A stretch of 64,000 bases of DNA, taken from positions 1-64,000 of the forward strand of contig NZ_MKGQ01000018.1 of the NCBI RefSeq assembly GCF_001908105.1, given 5' to 3'. Below, piece by piece: positions 34,537-45,388 of this stretch. Position 1 is the first letter of the stretch. Each line of letters opens with the position of its first letter. Under the pieces are notes generated by a model. That model did not search any database. It saw only the letters and a list, made by a program, of their open reading frames with translations, and was not told where the DNA came from. This stretch comes from Xenorhabdus eapokensis (GTDB lineage Bacteria; Pseudomonadota; Gammaproteobacteria; Enterobacterales; Enterobacteriaceae). A program made the position numbers and the translations under genes.

Positions 34537-35424
34537 TCACAGAATAAAAAATGTATATTGATTGATCACTTCAGCAACAAACATGATAGCTGCCCCGATG
34601 AGAATAGAGTGATTTTTATTACTCAATGAATTATCTCTTGTTTTCCATAAGGAAAAAGTCCAGATTGCCATTGCAATAATATATAGGCACCATGAAAGCA
34701 TTCTTAATCCAAAAGCGCTTTTGATATTGAATTCAGCTTGATGTGGAAAAATAACATTATCATTAACGATTGTAATTTCTGATAACCACTCCATATAAGC
34801 AGGTTGTTCAATCAATCGCATGGTGACACTTATGAAAACAACCAGCAAAGCTGCCATCACGAATTTGATAGACAATCTTCCTCGAAGATATTTTTCTAAT
34901 GGATAGGAAATAAATGACAGTGCCAATGCAGGTCCCAATGTAAAAACTGCGCTATAAAATAAAAAATAGGTGTTAATGTTTGCCCAAGTGATCATGGCGC
35001 TATTAACATAAATAATTGCCATATAGTAAAGGTCAATTAAGCCAATAACTCCAATTACCAGCATAATATAAATATATGCGCGCTTTATAAGCGAAAATAA
35101 AAGTGTGTATAAGACCAGCAAACCAAAATAAATAACAGCAAAAATTGTTTCTATGTTTACCCATTTATGTATTACGTTCTGCAATACGTGATAAACACCA
35201 AATGGGTATTCTATAAAGTTCAAAGAAGCAACCAATCCTATCCCTGCTAATACACTACTGGTTAATAATGTTCTTAGTAATATTTTTTGTACAAAAGTGG
35301 TCACTGAATGTTGCCATGTGTTTGACTCATGCTTAATCCAGTAAGTATAAAGCCCGCTCATTAATACAAGCCCCACCGAGCTCTGTACTATCATTGTAAA
35401 TGCAATTAATGGCCATTCACTCAT
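34537..35424 (-). CDS. DmsC-like membrane anchor protein, orphan
   Basis: 295 residues with eight predicted membrane helices. The N-terminus MSEWPLIAFTMIVQSSVGLVLMSG and the layout match DmsC, the quinol-oxidising membrane anchor of DMSO reductase-type molybdoenzymes. No DmsA (molybdopterin) or DmsB (iron-sulphur) gene is nearby, so it must act with subunits encoded elsewhere or has another role. Divergent from fnr (248 bases between starts), whose product controls dms genes in E. coli. Confidence 0.78.
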   Translation of the reverse strand: MSEWPLIAFTMIVQSSVGLVLMSGLYTYWIKHESNTWQHSVTTFVQKILLRTLLTSSVLAGIGLVASLNFIEYPFGVYHVLQNVIHKWVNIETIFAVIYFGLLVLYTLLFSLIKRAYIYIMLVIGVIGLIDLYYMAIIYVNSAMITWANINTYFLFYSAVFTLGPALALSFISYPLEKYLRGRLSIKFVMAALLVVFISVTMRLIEQPAYMEWLSEITIVNDNVIFPHQAEFNIKSAFGLRMLSWCLYIIAMAIWTFSLWKTRDNSLSNKNHSILIGAAIMFVAEVINQYTFFIL

Positions 35425-35649
35425 GTCACAACCCTACTCCATCTATCCGCAACCAAATAACATCATCGATGTGTATTATATCCATATATTATTAATTAAA
35501 TTTCAGTTTAATAGATATATTATATTGAATGGCTAGAATTTTACACAATCTCGACGTTAATACAAAAAATTTTATTTCCACCAGTGATGATAAATACCGC
35601 GATTAATGGCAGTATCTTGCTCTTATCAGAGCAACCTAAATATGTTAAG

Positions 35650-35663
35650 TTTACACATATCAA
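35650..35663. promoter_or_regulatory. FNR-type box upstream of fnr
   Basis: TTTAC-ACAT-ATCAA has a perfect right half (ATCAA) and a 3-of-5 left half of the TTGAT-N4-ATCAA consensus. It stands just upstream of the fnr start, the position of the negative autoregulatory site in E. coli. It could also influence the divergent DmsC-like gene. Confidence 0.5.
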
Positions 35664-35684
35664 TCACTTCTAATGAGCATCCCT

Positions 35685-36440
35685 ATGATCCCGGAAAAAC
35701 GTATTATTCGTCGGATTCAATCTGGCGGTTGTGCAATCCACTGTCAGGATTGTAGCATTAGCCAGCTTTGCATTCCTTTTACCTTAAATGAACATGAACT
35801 TGATCAGCTTGACAACATTATTGAGCGTAAGAAACCTATCCAGAAAGGGCAAACATTATTTAAGGCTGGTGATACATTAAAATCACTCTATGCCATCCGT
35901 TCTGGGACCATCAAAAGCTATACTATTACCGAAGAAGGTGATGAACAAATTACAGGTTTCCACCTTGCGGGTGATTTAGTTGGATTTGATGCCATCATTA
36001 ATACTGAACATCCAAGCTTTGCCCAGGCTTTGGAAACTTCAATGGTATGTGAAATTCCATTTGAAACGCTGGATGATCTTTCTGGAAAAATGCCTAATCT
36101 CCGCCAGCAAATGATGCGTTTGATGAGTGGAGAAATCAAAGGTGACCAAGAAATGATCCTGCTGCTTTCCAAAAAGAACGCAGAAGAGAGATTGGCGGCT
36201 TTTGTTTACAATCTGTCTCGCCGCTTTTCACAGCGAGGTTTTTCTCCTCGTGAATTTCGCCTAACCATGACACGTGGTGACATTGGTAATTACTTAGGCC
36301 TGACTGTTGAGACAATTAGTCGCCTACTTGGTCGCTTCCAGAAAAACGGAATTTTAGCTGTCAAAGGTAAGTATATTGCGATCGAAGATATGAATAAATT
36401 GTCAGAGTTGGTTGGTAAGTCACCGGCTAATGTGTCCTAA
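35685..36440 (+). CDS. fnr: Fnr, oxygen-sensing transcription regulator
   Basis: 251 residues from [10 protein letters not shown], near-identical to E. coli Fnr in length and sequence. Iron-sulphur ligands are present in [16 protein letters not shown] plus the later Cys in SMVCEIPF. cAMP-receptor-like sensor domain, dimer helix, and C-terminal helix-turn-helix with [15 protein letters not shown] recognising TTGAT half-sites. It switches genes between aerobic and anaerobic states when O2 destroys the [4Fe-4S] cluster. The ATG at 35685 is preferred by similarity; an ATG four codons upstream (35673) is possible. Confidence 0.97.
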   Translation: MIPEKRIIRRIQSGGCAIHCQDCSISQLCIPFTLNEHELDQLDNIIERKKPIQKGQTLFKAGDTLKSLYAIRSGTIKSYTITEEGDEQITGFHLAGDLVGFDAIINTEHPSFAQALETSMVCEIPFETLDDLSGKMPNLRQQMMRLMSGEIKGDQEMILLLSKKNAEERLAAFVYNLSRRFSQRGFSPREFRLTMTRGDIGNYLGLTVETISRLLGRFQKNGILAVKGKYIAIEDMNKLSELVGKSPANVS

Positions 36441-36457
36441 CGTTAGTTAAATTTTAG

Positions 36458-36486
36458 GCCAGATCATTATATTTTGCTGATCTGGC
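36458..36486 (+). terminator. Terminator after fnr
   Basis: Stem GCCAGATCA / TGATCTGGC with an eleven-base loop followed by a T-rich stretch. Confidence 0.7.
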
Positions 36487-36567
36487 TTACTCTTATCTTG
36501 TTATAGTTATCTATATTGGTTTATCTTCTGTATGGAAGAGGCATTCACACTCTGTGAGGAACTCAAT

Positions 36568-37512
36568 ATGGCAAACTACCAAAATCTCTTGGTTGCAATT
36601 GACCCTAATCAGGATGATCAGCCCGCATTAAGACGCGCAGTCTATATCGTGCAGCGCAATGGTGGGCAGATTAAAGCGTTTTTACCGATTTATGACCTTT
36701 CATATGAAATGACTACCTTACTTTCTCCAGAAGAAAGAAATGCTATGCGAAAAGGTGTTATAGGCCAACGAGTCGCTTGGATAAAACAACAAGCCCATTA
36801 CTACCTTGAATCAGGTATTGATATTGAGATAAAAGTAGTCTGGCATAATCGCCCTTATGAAGCCATCATTCAAGAAATTATTACTGAAAATCACGACTTA
36901 TTATTGAAAATGGCACATCAACATTCCCGATTGGAATCGATTATTTTTACTCCACTTGACTGGCATCTGCTACGTAAGTGCCCTTGCCCAGTCTGGATGG
37001 TAAAAGATCAAGTATGGCCAGAAAATGGTTCTGCTGTTGTGGCTGTCAATTTATCTAATGAAGAACCTTATCATAATGAATTGAATCTGAAATTGGTGCG
37101 TGAGACACAAGAACTTGCCAATCGAATTGTAAAAGACCCTCTAATCCATCTTGTTAGTGCTTATCCAGTAGCCCCTTTAAATATTGCTGCTGAATTGCCT
37201 GACTTTGACCCTAATGTGTATAACCAGGCATTGCGCGGCCAACATTTGATCGCCATGAAAGAGTTGAGACAGAAATTCTATATTGATGAGCAACAAACTC
37301 ACGTTCATGAAGGTATACCGGAAAAAGTCATTCCTGAAATATGTGATGAACTAAATGCTGGCGTGGTTGTTTTAGGTATTCTCGGCCGAACTGGGTTATC
37401 AGCCGCGTTTCTTGGCAATACGGCCGAACATGTCGTCGATCCGCTAAAATGTGATTTATTGGCTATAAAACCTGATGGATTTGTTTGCCCAATCAAGATA
37501 GATGTAGAGTAA
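36568..37512 (+). CDS. uspE: Universal stress protein E
   Basis: 314 residues forming two Usp domains, matching E. coli UspE over its length ([60 protein letters not shown]). Tandem Usp protein linked to stress survival, motility and aggregation in E. coli. The ATG at 36568 follows GAGGAACT. The fnr-uspE pair is conserved in Enterobacterales. Confidence 0.95.
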   Translation: MANYQNLLVAIDPNQDDQPALRRAVYIVQRNGGQIKAFLPIYDLSYEMTTLLSPEERNAMRKGVIGQRVAWIKQQAHYYLESGIDIEIKVVWHNRPYEAIIQEIITENHDLLLKMAHQHSRLESIIFTPLDWHLLRKCPCPVWMVKDQVWPENGSAVVAVNLSNEEPYHNELNLKLVRETQELANRIVKDPLIHLVSAYPVAPLNIAAELPDFDPNVYNQALRGQHLIAMKELRQKFYIDEQQTHVHEGIPEKVIPEICDELNAGVVVLGILGRTGLSAAFLGNTAEHVVDPLKCDLLAIKPDGFVCPIKIDVE

Positions 37513-37541
37513 AGTGCTTACTCGTATTTCAGTAGATAGAT

Positions 37542-37563
37542 TGCCCGAAATAAAGTTCGGGCA
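37542..37563 (+). terminator. Terminator after uspE
   Basis: Stem TGCCCGAA / TTCGGGCA with a six-base loop. The T run is short. Confidence 0.7.
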
Positions 37564-37572
37564 GTCTCACTG

Positions 37573-38583
37573 TTAAAAATTCAGATTTCTGGCGGCATTT
37601 CTTAGACGTTCATCTCCGCGTCGATCATACTTTTGGGTTGTCGTGATACTTGAATGCCCCATTGCATCTTTGACGGTTACGATATCTTCACCATTATCCA
37701 GCATGGCTGATGCAAAAGTCCTGCGCAGATCATGTGGAGCAAATTTTTCTAATCCGCTTTCCATTCTACGGGTTTCAAGAATGTGATAGATGGCTTGATC
37801 TGATAAACGGCTATCGGTTACATCATCATGACGACGAATGCGGGTAAAAAGTGGGCCTGGGTGATCTCCGCGCACTTCATCTATCCAACGATTTAAACGT
37901 TCCCATGTTCCTTCCGGCATATAGGACAAGCGTTCTTTATTCCCTTTTCCCATTACTCTTAATGCTTGTTCACGACGAATAATGTGTTTAATTTCGAGTG
38001 AAACAATTTCTGAACGACGAAGCCCACACCCTACAAGCACACCAATGATGGCTGCGTCACGTAACCCTTTTGTACTGGTATCATTCTCGCAGGTAAAAAA
38101 TAAAGTTTTTATTTCATAACGCTCAAGTGCCCTGCCTTTTGGCAACCGATTTCCCCTGACAGATCGCACCTGTTTTATATGTTGAAAATTGTCGGTGTCG
38201 AGTTGTTTCATTGACCATGCTTCCAATGCAACTCCTTTCAAGGCGGAAAGATAAGTATTAATTGTAGCGGGAGCTTTACCCGAATCTGAAAGCATTTCCA
38301 TAATTGCTTGAATATGATGGCGACGAAGTGCATGCCAAGTACAGTCATGTACATTTTGGTATCCCAACATTTTTGCCACGATATCCAAAAATGATTTCAT
38401 GGTCTTGCGACTGCGTTTTGATCCAAGGCTGACAAGATAGGCAATTGCAGGATTGTTATGTACCTGCTTTCCCGATACTGATAGCGACATCAGCATACCC
38501 TGCTCTTGTTGAGAATCGTTCAGCACGATCAGTGAATTCTCATCACTGCTATTTTCATGGTTGAACGGAACAGACATTTCCAT
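37573..38583 (-). CDS. Orphan tyrosine recombinase (XerC/D-like)
   Basis: About 336 residues with an N-terminal SAM-like core-binding domain (PATINTYLSALKGVALEAWS) and a catalytic domain holding the full R-K-H-R-H-Y set: Arg in GCGLRRSEIVSL, Lys in GKGNKERL, His-Leu-Arg-Arg in APHDLRRTF, His in MGHSSITTTQKY with the nucleophile Tyr at the end. The enzyme looks active. The start at 38583 is set by AAGGA; the frame continues upstream without a ribosome site. No phage or integron genes are adjacent, so its target is unknown. Confidence 0.88.
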   Translation of the reverse strand: MEMSVPFNHENSSDENSLIVLNDSQQEQGMLMSLSVSGKQVHNNPAIAYLVSLGSKRSRKTMKSFLDIVAKMLGYQNVHDCTWHALRRHHIQAIMEMLSDSGKAPATINTYLSALKGVALEAWSMKQLDTDNFQHIKQVRSVRGNRLPKGRALERYEIKTLFFTCENDTSTKGLRDAAIIGVLVGCGLRRSEIVSLEIKHIIRREQALRVMGKGNKERLSYMPEGTWERLNRWIDEVRGDHPGPLFTRIRRHDDVTDSRLSDQAIYHILETRRMESGLEKFAPHDLRRTFASAMLDNGEDIVTVKDAMGHSSITTTQKYDRRGDERLRNAARNLNF

Positions 38584-39439
38584 TTCCCTATTCCTTGAAG
38601 TTTGTTTTTTGTGCAAATTGGAGGCGTTTTAATGGTTTCGCTCTGTAAAAATTACGTCTAATCACCCACATCATCTTATTCAATAAATCTTACTTTTTCA
38701 AATGTATATTTTAATAAGTAGAGTGTTTTTGTCAAAAATACTCTATCTATCATCATAATTTTATTCTGATAGGTCTTTGTATTTTCTATATATTTATGAA
38801 TTGACAGTTTTATCATCGCGGCAGTGCAATAAACCCCTCTTCTAGCCCATGGGCCTCTATACCTTCCGGCATAGCTTCCCCGACAATTATCTGGCGGGGT
38901 ATAGCCTGACGTTTTTAATCTGGGCGCCAACTTATATCTCCATTTCATTTTTCTCTATCTCATTACTTATTTTATCTTCCGGTTTATTTTGGCTTAAATT
39001 TTCCTTGTAGATGGAGAACCGAATTTTTGAATTTACTCGACTTACCACTCGTCGGATCCGGTAGGTAACATAATATTTTGTTTTATGTTTCAATGAAGCA
39101 ATTTATTGGGTTTTGCAGGGCAAACGGGTCTAAATTAGATGCTGTCGCATTAAGAAAAATTCGGTCTGTTCACCCACAAAATACATTATGTTAATAGCCA
39201 CTAAACTACAATATAATATGGTTAAAAAAATGTAAATTTTAGGGTTCATTATCATTACTCATGAGCGAGCGCTGGTGGGTTTAATGAGTTAGGTGAAAGA
39301 GATTACATTTGTTATCCGGCTGAACAGCATTAATATGCTGTCATATTTCAAGAAATAAAATAGAGACTTGTCGAGTGATATAAAAGAAAAGAGCTTCGCG
39401 TTATAACACGAAGCTCTTAGGATTTTGAGATTGTTTGAG
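38584..39439. other. Long gap between recombinase and pntB: inverted repeat and gene remnants
   Basis: About 850 bases. An 11-bp perfect inverted repeat ACCGAATTTTT (39018-39028) / AAAAATTCGGT (39155-39165) brackets 148 bases, and CATTATGTTAATA near 39180 matches most of the XerD half of dif. A plus frame at 38850-39011 (53 codons, MGLYTFRHSFPDNYLAGYSL then hydrophobic) and a minus frame at 38676-38948 (90 codons) overlap each other; neither has a good ribosome site, so both are probably remnants. Confidence 0.45.
39389..39418 (-). terminator. Terminator of pntAB
   Basis: Stem AAGAGCTTCG / CGAAGCTCTT with a ten-base loop; on the minus strand it is followed by TTTTCTTTTAT. Confidence 0.85.
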
Positions 39440-40843
39440 TTATAAAGCCAGAAGAATGGCTTCTACACTTTCTTTCGCATCACCAAACAACATTTGTGTA
39501 TTATCTTTAAAGAATAATGGATTTTGCACTCCGGCATATCCCGTATTCATCGAACGTTTAAATACGATGACATTTTGTGCTTTCCAAACCTCCAAAACTG
39601 GCATGCCAGCAATAAGGCTTGAAGGATCTTCCTGAGCGGCTGGGTTTACGGTGTCATTGGCTCCTATCACTAAAACCGTATCCGTTTCAGAAAAGTCGTC
39701 GTTAATTTCATCCAGTTCCAAGACAATATCATAAGGAACTTTAGCTTCGGCAAGTAATACGTTCATATGACCTGGCAACCGCCCCGCAACAGGATGAATG
39801 CCAAAGCGAACATTTATGCCCTTCTCTCGTAATTTGGCTGTAATGTCATGAACAGGATACTGCGCCTGAGCAACGGCCATACCATAGCCTGGGGTAATGA
39901 TAACGGAAGTGGAATTTTTCAACAGTTCAGCGACATCTTCCGCAGTTGTTTCGCGGTACTCTCCTAGCTCTTGATCATCACCTGAAGAACTGCCATCTGT
40001 ACCGAAACCGCCAGCAATGACACTGATAAAGGAACGGTTCATTGCTTTACACATAATATAAGAAAGAATTGCTCCTGAAGAACCCACTAAAGCACCTGTG
40101 ACGATCAACAAGTCATTACTTAACATGAAACCGGCTGCCGCTGCCGCCCAGCCTGAATATGAGTTCAGCATGGAAATAACGACTGGCATATCTGCACCGC
40201 CAATCGAGGCAACTAAATGCCAGCCAAAAGCGAGAGCGATAACTGTCATCACCAGTAAAGTGAAGACTTGCAAGCCAACACTTTCTGTTTTGATAAAGGT
40301 GAACATTAAGATCAAGGAGACAACCAATGCTGCCAGATTAAGTTTGTGCCGATGTGGCAACATCAATGGCTTGGATGAGATTTTCCCACGTAATTTACCA
40401 AATGCCACAATTGAACCAGTGAAGGTTACGGCACCAATAAATATCCCAAGGAAAACTTCTGTCAGGTGAATATTTACCATAATAGAGCTGGCAAAAATAT
40501 CATGGGTGATAAAACTATTGAACCCAACCAGAACCGCCGCCAATCCGACAAAACTGTGCAGGATAGCCACCAATTCTGGCATTTCAGTCATCTCCACTTT
40601 TTTGGCAAGACGAATACCAATAACTGCCCCGATGACCATTGCTAAAATAATCCAACCAGTTTTGCCAGTATCAGGCCCTAAGATTGTGGCAACCAGCGCA
40701 ATCGCCATACCAACGATGCCAAAAATGTTACCGCGTCTGGCGCTTTCATGACGGGAAAGTCCGGCAAGGCTGAAAATAAACAAAATGGCGGCAACAATAT
40801 AGGCTGCTGTCACTATTCCGCTCGATATTACTCCGTTCGACAT
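39440..40843 (-). CDS. pntB: NAD(P) transhydrogenase subunit beta
   Basis: 467 residues: about nine membrane helices followed by the NADP(H)-binding domain III ([20 protein letters not shown], then [20 protein letters not shown], then [20 protein letters not shown], ending near [12 protein letters not shown]). With PntA it couples proton entry to NADPH formation at the inner membrane. Ten bases separate it from pntA. Confidence 0.97.
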   Translation of the reverse strand: MSNGVISSGIVTAAYIVAAILFIFSLAGLSRHESARRGNIFGIVGMAIALVATILGPDTGKTGWIILAMVIGAVIGIRLAKKVEMTEMPELVAILHSFVGLAAVLVGFNSFITHDIFASSIMVNIHLTEVFLGIFIGAVTFTGSIVAFGKLRGKISSKPLMLPHRHKLNLAALVVSLILMFTFIKTESVGLQVFTLLVMTVIALAFGWHLVASIGGADMPVVISMLNSYSGWAAAAAGFMLSNDLLIVTGALVGSSGAILSYIMCKAMNRSFISVIAGGFGTDGSSSGDDQELGEYRETTAEDVAELLKNSTSVIITPGYGMAVAQAQYPVHDITAKLREKGINVRFGIHPVAGRLPGHMNVLLAEAKVPYDIVLELDEINDDFSETDTVLVIGANDTVNPAAQEDPSSLIAGMPVLEVWKAQNVIVFKRSMNTGYAGVQNPLFFKDNTQMLFGDAKESVEAILLAL

Positions 40844-40853
40844 AAGTCCCCCC

Positions 40854-42389
40854 CTATCCTTTACGAAACATTTTCAGCATACGTTGAGTGACCGTAAAGC
40901 CACCGAAAATATTAATGCTGGCAATTAACACGGCAATGAATGAAAAGAAACTTACCCATCCCCCTTCTCCAATTTGCAGTACGGCTCCAACCACAATGAT
41001 CCCGGAAATCGCATTGGTAACGGACATTAATGGTGTGTGCAACGAATGGCTGACATTCCAGACAACGTAATAACCCACCACACAGGACAAGGCAAAAACA
41101 GTAAAATGAGATAAGAATTCTTTTGGCGCAACGTGTGCTAACCAGCCATACAGAATTATCGCTAGCGCGAGTGATCCATATTTCAGCCACGGAGATTTAG
41201 GCTTTTCTACTGGTTTCTCTTCTTTTTTTACTGACGTCGGTTTGGCAGTTGTTGGTTGGATAGAAACCTGGATAGGCGGAGCGGGCCATGTGATTTTACC
41301 TTGTTTAATGACAGTAACACCACGAACAACGACATCATCAAAATCAATGGTGATTTCTCCATTTTTCTCTTTGCACAGTAGTTTCAGCAAATTGACCAGG
41401 TTTGAACCATAGAGTTGTGATGATTGAGTGGGCAATCGGCTAGGCAGGTCGGTATAGCCGATAATTTTTACCCCATTGGCTGTCACGATAAGCTTATTGG
41501 CTTGCGTATATTCACAGTTACCCCCATTTTGGGCAGCCAGATCGACAATCACGCTACCTGGCTTCATAGAATCAACCATTTCTTTCGTGATAAGCCGTGG
41601 TGCCGGTTTCCCCGGAATTAATGCTGTTGTAACGATAATGTCGACTTCTTTTGCTTGTGCAGAAAACAATTCCATTTCTGCTTTGATAAAAGTTTCTGAC
41701 ATCACTTTTGCATAACCATCACCTCTACCCGCTTCTTCTTTGAAATTCAATTCCAAGAATTCAGCTCCCATGCTTTGTACTTGTTCCTTCACTTCCGGAC
41801 GTGTATCAAAAGCACGGACAATTGCACCAAGGCTACCGGCAGCACCAATTGCCGCTAATCCGGCAACCCCCGCACCAATAATCATGACCTTAGCTGGTGG
41901 TATTTTGCCTGCCGCTGTAATTTGTCCCGTGAAAAAACAACCAAATTCATGAGCGGATTCAACAATGGCACGATAACCTGCAATGTTTGCCATTGAGCTA
42001 AGAGCATCTAAGGATTGTGCGCGGGAAATGCGTGGAACTGCGTCCATAGCAAAAACAGTGACCTTACGCTCTGCTAATTTTGCCATTAATGCCGGATTTT
42101 GCGCTGGCCAAATAAAACTAATCAGCGTAGCCCCTTCTTTCATTAAGGCAATTTCATCATCTTCTGGGGCGTTAACTTTTAAAATGATATCTGATTGCCA
42201 AACTGAGTGGATTTCTGCTATATCAGCCCCTGCTTTTTGATAAGCAACATCATCAAAACTAGCAAGTTGTCCTGCTCCTGTCTCAACTGTGACGTCAAAC
42301 CCCAATTTCTGCAATTGCTCCACGGTTGATGGTGTGGCTGCAACGCGTGCCTCATTGGAAAGTCGCTCTTTCGGTACACCAATACGCAT
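40854..42389 (-). CDS. pntA: NAD(P) transhydrogenase subunit alpha
   Basis: 511 residues: NAD(H)-binding domain I ([60 protein letters not shown]) and a C-terminal set of about four membrane helices. Full length and first gene of the pntAB operon. Confidence 0.97.
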   Translation of the reverse strand: MRIGVPKERLSNEARVAATPSTVEQLQKLGFDVTVETGAGQLASFDDVAYQKAGADIAEIHSVWQSDIILKVNAPEDDEIALMKEGATLISFIWPAQNPALMAKLAERKVTVFAMDAVPRISRAQSLDALSSMANIAGYRAIVESAHEFGCFFTGQITAAGKIPPAKVMIIGAGVAGLAAIGAAGSLGAIVRAFDTRPEVKEQVQSMGAEFLELNFKEEAGRGDGYAKVMSETFIKAEMELFSAQAKEVDIIVTTALIPGKPAPRLITKEMVDSMKPGSVIVDLAAQNGGNCEYTQANKLIVTANGVKIIGYTDLPSRLPTQSSQLYGSNLVNLLKLLCKEKNGEITIDFDDVVVRGVTVIKQGKITWPAPPIQVSIQPTTAKPTSVKKEEKPVEKPKSPWLKYGSLALAIILYGWLAHVAPKEFLSHFTVFALSCVVGYYVVWNVSHSLHTPLMSVTNAISGIIVVGAVLQIGEGGWVSFFSFIAVLIASINIFGGFTVTQRMLKMFRKG

Positions 42390-42775
42390 AATGTTTCCTT
42401 CTTTAAGAATGAAATATTGCTGATTATTACCCTGTTGAAGCCTATTTAACGATTAGATTGACTTTATTACTGCTATCAGCAGAACCTATCAATAGAATAC
42501 CAAATAGTAACTTAATGAAAATAATGTCAACGAATTATCATAAAATCAGAAAAACAAAATGACCTTTTAATGTAAACAATTAGTTAGCTCGTATAACTTA
42601 CTATAATTAGTAAAATTCTTAGTGTCATATATTAAAAGCTAGTAACAGTTTCTTTAGAAGGCATAATTTCTTGCGACAATTAGCATTATTACATGTAATA
42701 ATTGCGTTCTATGTGATGCATAACAATGTTCAGCACGTTATAAATATTTTAGTGCGCAAGGCGAAAGGATTTTTT
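42390..42775. other. Divergent promoter region of pntA and ydgH
   Basis: This 386-base AT-rich gap lies between divergent genes and should hold both promoters. The frame of ydgH continues upstream to 42671 but without signal-peptide logic or ribosome site. No other structure seen. Confidence 0.5.
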
Positions 42776-43729
42776 ATGAAGCTGAAGACAACGATCATCG
42801 CTACCGCGATGTTCTCACTAACCATGATAACCACTGCACATGCAGCGAAAGAATTAACTCCAGAGCAAGCGGCTGAGCTGAAACCTTTTGAGCGAATTTC
42901 AGTTACTGGTCGTTTTAATGCAATTTATGAAGCTGCGGATGCGGTTTCTCGTCAGGCAGATAAAAAAGGTGCTGACAGTTTTTACATTCAGAGTCTTGAT
43001 GATCTTAATGGACGTGGTAATTTGCGTGTTGTCGCCGATTTATACCACAAAGATGCGGAAAAAGCAGATAAAACTCCTAACTATCGCATCTATCATGGCA
43101 TCAAAGAGTTACCTAAAACTGAAGCCATTACTTTAGAGCCTTTCGATACTGTAACTGTTAATGGTTATTTCCCGACCGACCCTGACCTGAAAGAAGCTAT
43201 CGCCAAAGCGGCTAAAAAGAAAAATGCTGCATCATTCTTCATTGTCCGTGATATTGCACCGAATAATGGTGGAAACCAAATAGTCACTGCATATGTTTAT
43301 AAAGAGGATGCGCCGAAACGTAAAGTTCAGTCTAATGAAGCTGTGATCCCAGCCGATTCTGAAGCAGGACGCCAGGCTCTGGCACAAGGTGGAGAGGAAG
43401 CCAAAAAAGTCGAAATTCCAGGTGTTGCTTCTTCAACTTCAACAAGCAATGTGGTTGGTCGATTTTTTGAAACCCAGTCATCAAAAGGTGGTCGTTACAC
43501 TGTAACTTTACCTGATGGCACAAAAATTCAAGAGTTGAATAAAGCATCCGCCGCTCTGATGGCTCCATTCGATTCCGTCACCTTTTCAGGTTATTACACT
43601 ACTGCCCCTGAAATTTCTTATCAGGTTGCTAAGCGTGCAGCAGAGAAAGGTGCAAAATACTACCATATCACACGGGAATGGCAGTCTAATGGTGGTAACG
43701 TTACCATCAGTGCAGATTTATTCAAATAA
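42776..43729 (+). CDS. ydgH: YdgH periplasmic protein (three DUF1471 domains)
   Basis: 317 residues with a signal peptide (IIATAMFSLTMITTAHA) and three YdgH/BhsA-type repeats beginning KPFERISVTGRF, EPFDTVTVNGYF and APFDSVTFSGYY. Size matches E. coli YdgH. Members of the family affect stress, biofilm and envelope behaviour; YdgH's exact role is not settled. The ATG at 42776 follows GCGAAAGGAT. The pntAB/ydgH/ydgI block is conserved with E. coli. Confidence 0.93.
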   Translation: MKLKTTIIATAMFSLTMITTAHAAKELTPEQAAELKPFERISVTGRFNAIYEAADAVSRQADKKGADSFYIQSLDDLNGRGNLRVVADLYHKDAEKADKTPNYRIYHGIKELPKTEAITLEPFDTVTVNGYFPTDPDLKEAIAKAAKKKNAASFFIVRDIAPNNGGNQIVTAYVYKEDAPKRKVQSNEAVIPADSEAGRQALAQGGEEAKKVEIPGVASSTSTSNVVGRFFETQSSKGGRYTVTLPDGTKIQELNKASAALMAPFDSVTFSGYYTTAPEISYQVAKRAAEKGAKYYHITREWQSNGGNVTISADLFK

Positions 43730-43757
43730 TCATAGATTGTAATTCAGCCATTCCTGG

Positions 43758-43786
43758 AAAAGGCACAAAGAATACTTGTGCCTTTT
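43758..43786 (+). terminator. Terminator after ydgH
   Basis: Perfect 11-bp stem AAAAGGCACAA / TTGTGCCTTTT with a seven-base loop. Confidence 0.85.
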
Positions 43787-43924
43787 ATGCATAAAATTTA
43801 TGTTTTTTTGCATAATAAACCATTGCATACAATCCTTTCACTCCGTAGAATCGCCCTGTTTTTGGATTTATCGACTAAAACGGTTCTGCAATCCATCGCA
43901 TGGATGCAATCAATATCCAATATT

Positions 43925-43957
43925 GTTCGATATTCAGAACTAGTGTTCTAGTGTTCT
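43925..43957. promoter_or_regulatory. Repeated GTTCT/AGAAC half-sites upstream of ydgI
   Basis: AGAAC-TAGT-GTTCT (43936-43949) is a palindrome, followed at once by a further GTTCT, and GTTC occurs again near 43925. The cluster looks like an operator for a dimeric regulator; identity unknown. Confidence 0.3.
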
Positions 43958-43996
43958 GGCTAATCGTGTCGATTATATTTTTTTAGGAACGTATCT

Positions 43997-45388
43997 TTGG
44001 AAAAGAAATTAGGCCTTACGTCTCTGACCGCACTGGTATTCAGTTCTATGGTCGGTGCCGGCGTATTCAGTTTGCCGCAAAACATGGCGCAAGCAGGCAG
44101 TCCCGCTGCATTAATAATTGGTTGGGGAATAACAGGCATTGGTATTCTCTTTTTAGCCACTTCCTTACTTTTACTTTCACGATTGCGTCCTGATTTGGAT
44201 AGCGGTATTTTTACTTACGCAAGAGAGGGTTTTGGGGAGTTAGTTGGATTTTGTTCTGCATGGGGATACTGGTTCTGTGCCATTATTGCCAATGTTTCTT
44301 ACTTAGTTATTGTCTTTGCTGCGTTAAGTTTTTTCACTGATACCGAACACTCAATAATTTTTGGTGATGGCAATACTTGGCAATCGTTAATCGGTGAGTC
44401 TATTTTACTTTGGTTTGTTCATTGGCTGGTATTGCGTGGTGTGCAAACGGCTGCGGGAGTTAATCTGCTGGCGACAATGGCAAAACTATTACCATTAACC
44501 CTATTTATTATCTTAGCTGTCATCGCTTTCAAAATGGATGTGTTTTCATTTGATTTCAGCGGTATTGAGATGGGCGTTCCTGTTTGGCAGCAAGTTAAAG
44601 ACACGATGCTAATTACATTGTGGGTTTTTATCGGTGTTGAAGGTGCAGTTGTTGTTTCAGCCAGAGCCAGAAGACGCCAGGATATTGGTATCGCAACTGT
44701 ACTAGCTGTGATTTCAGCATTAGGGGTATATGTGCTGGTTTCCCTGCTTTCACTAGGGTTAGTCACCAGACCTGAATTAGCGGTTATGCGTAACCCTTCT
44801 ATGGCAACTTTGATGGTCGAGTTAATGGGGTCTGCGGGTGAAATTGTGATTGTTGCTGGCTTAATCATCTCTGTTTGTGGCGCTTACTTGAGCTGGACAA
44901 TTATGGCAGCAGAAGTACCATTTATTGCTTCCTTACACGGCTCATTTCCTAAAGTCTTTAAAAAACAAAACAGCAAGAAAGCGCCTGAATCATCACTTTG
45001 GATCACTAATGGTGCGATCCAACTCTCTTTGGTTTTAATTTGGTTAAGTGGCAGTAATTACAACACGTTACTTTCTATTGCTTCTGAGATGATCCTTGTC
45101 CCCTACTTTCTTGTCGGTGCATTTTTAGTGAAAGTTGCCTTTCAACGTGGTAGCCGTGCTTTACTCTTTATTGCTCTGGGTTCTTGTACCTATGGATTAT
45201 GGTTACTTTATGCTTCTGGGCTCATGAACCTATTACTTTCGGTAGTACTATACGTTCCTGGATTGCTGGTTTTTCTGTACGCTCGCAGACAAAATCAGGA
45301 AAGAATACCGTTAACGATTACAGAAAAATCGATTATTGTGATTTTGTTTTTAATAGCGCTCCCGTCTACATGGCAATTAATGCACTAA
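43997..45388 (+). CDS. ydgI: APC-family basic amino-acid antiporter (ArcD/YdgI)
   Basis: 463 residues, about twelve membrane helices. Typical N-terminal motif LGLTSLTALVFSSMVGAGVF (unwound TM1) and, in TM6, ITLWVFIGVEGAVVVSARAR. This is the arginine/ornithine antiporter branch. TTG start at 43997 is set by TAGGA eight bases upstream. No arginine deiminase genes lie nearby. Confidence 0.9.
   Translation: MEKKLGLTSLTALVFSSMVGAGVFSLPQNMAQAGSPAALIIGWGITGIGILFLATSLLLLSRLRPDLDSGIFTYAREGFGELVGFCSAWGYWFCAIIANVSYLVIVFAALSFFTDTEHSIIFGDGNTWQSLIGESILLWFVHWLVLRGVQTAAGVNLLATMAKLLPLTLFIILAVIAFKMDVFSFDFSGIEMGVPVWQQVKDTMLITLWVFIGVEGAVVVSARARRRQDIGIATVLAVISALGVYVLVSLLSLGLVTRPELAVMRNPSMATLMVELMGSAGEIVIVAGLIISVCGAYLSWTIMAAEVPFIASLHGSFPKVFKKQNSKKAPESSLWITNGAIQLSLVLIWLSGSNYNTLLSIASEMILVPYFLVGAFLVKVAFQRGSRALLFIALGSCTYGLWLLYASGLMNLLLSVVLYVPGLLVFLYARRQNQERIPLTITEKSIIVILFLIALPSTWQLMH

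Noticed and set aside
38676..38948. 90-codon minus-strand gene
   Set aside because: Poor ribosome site, no recognisable motif, and overlapped by a plus-strand frame of similar quality; treated as remnant DNA.
40098..42240. Plus-strand frames opposite pntA and pntB
   Set aside because: Low-complexity shadows of well-conserved transhydrogenase genes.
44419..44868. 149-codon minus-strand frame inside ydgI
   Set aside because: Shadow of a conserved membrane-transporter gene; Thr/Ile/Ser-rich composition reflects the opposite strand.
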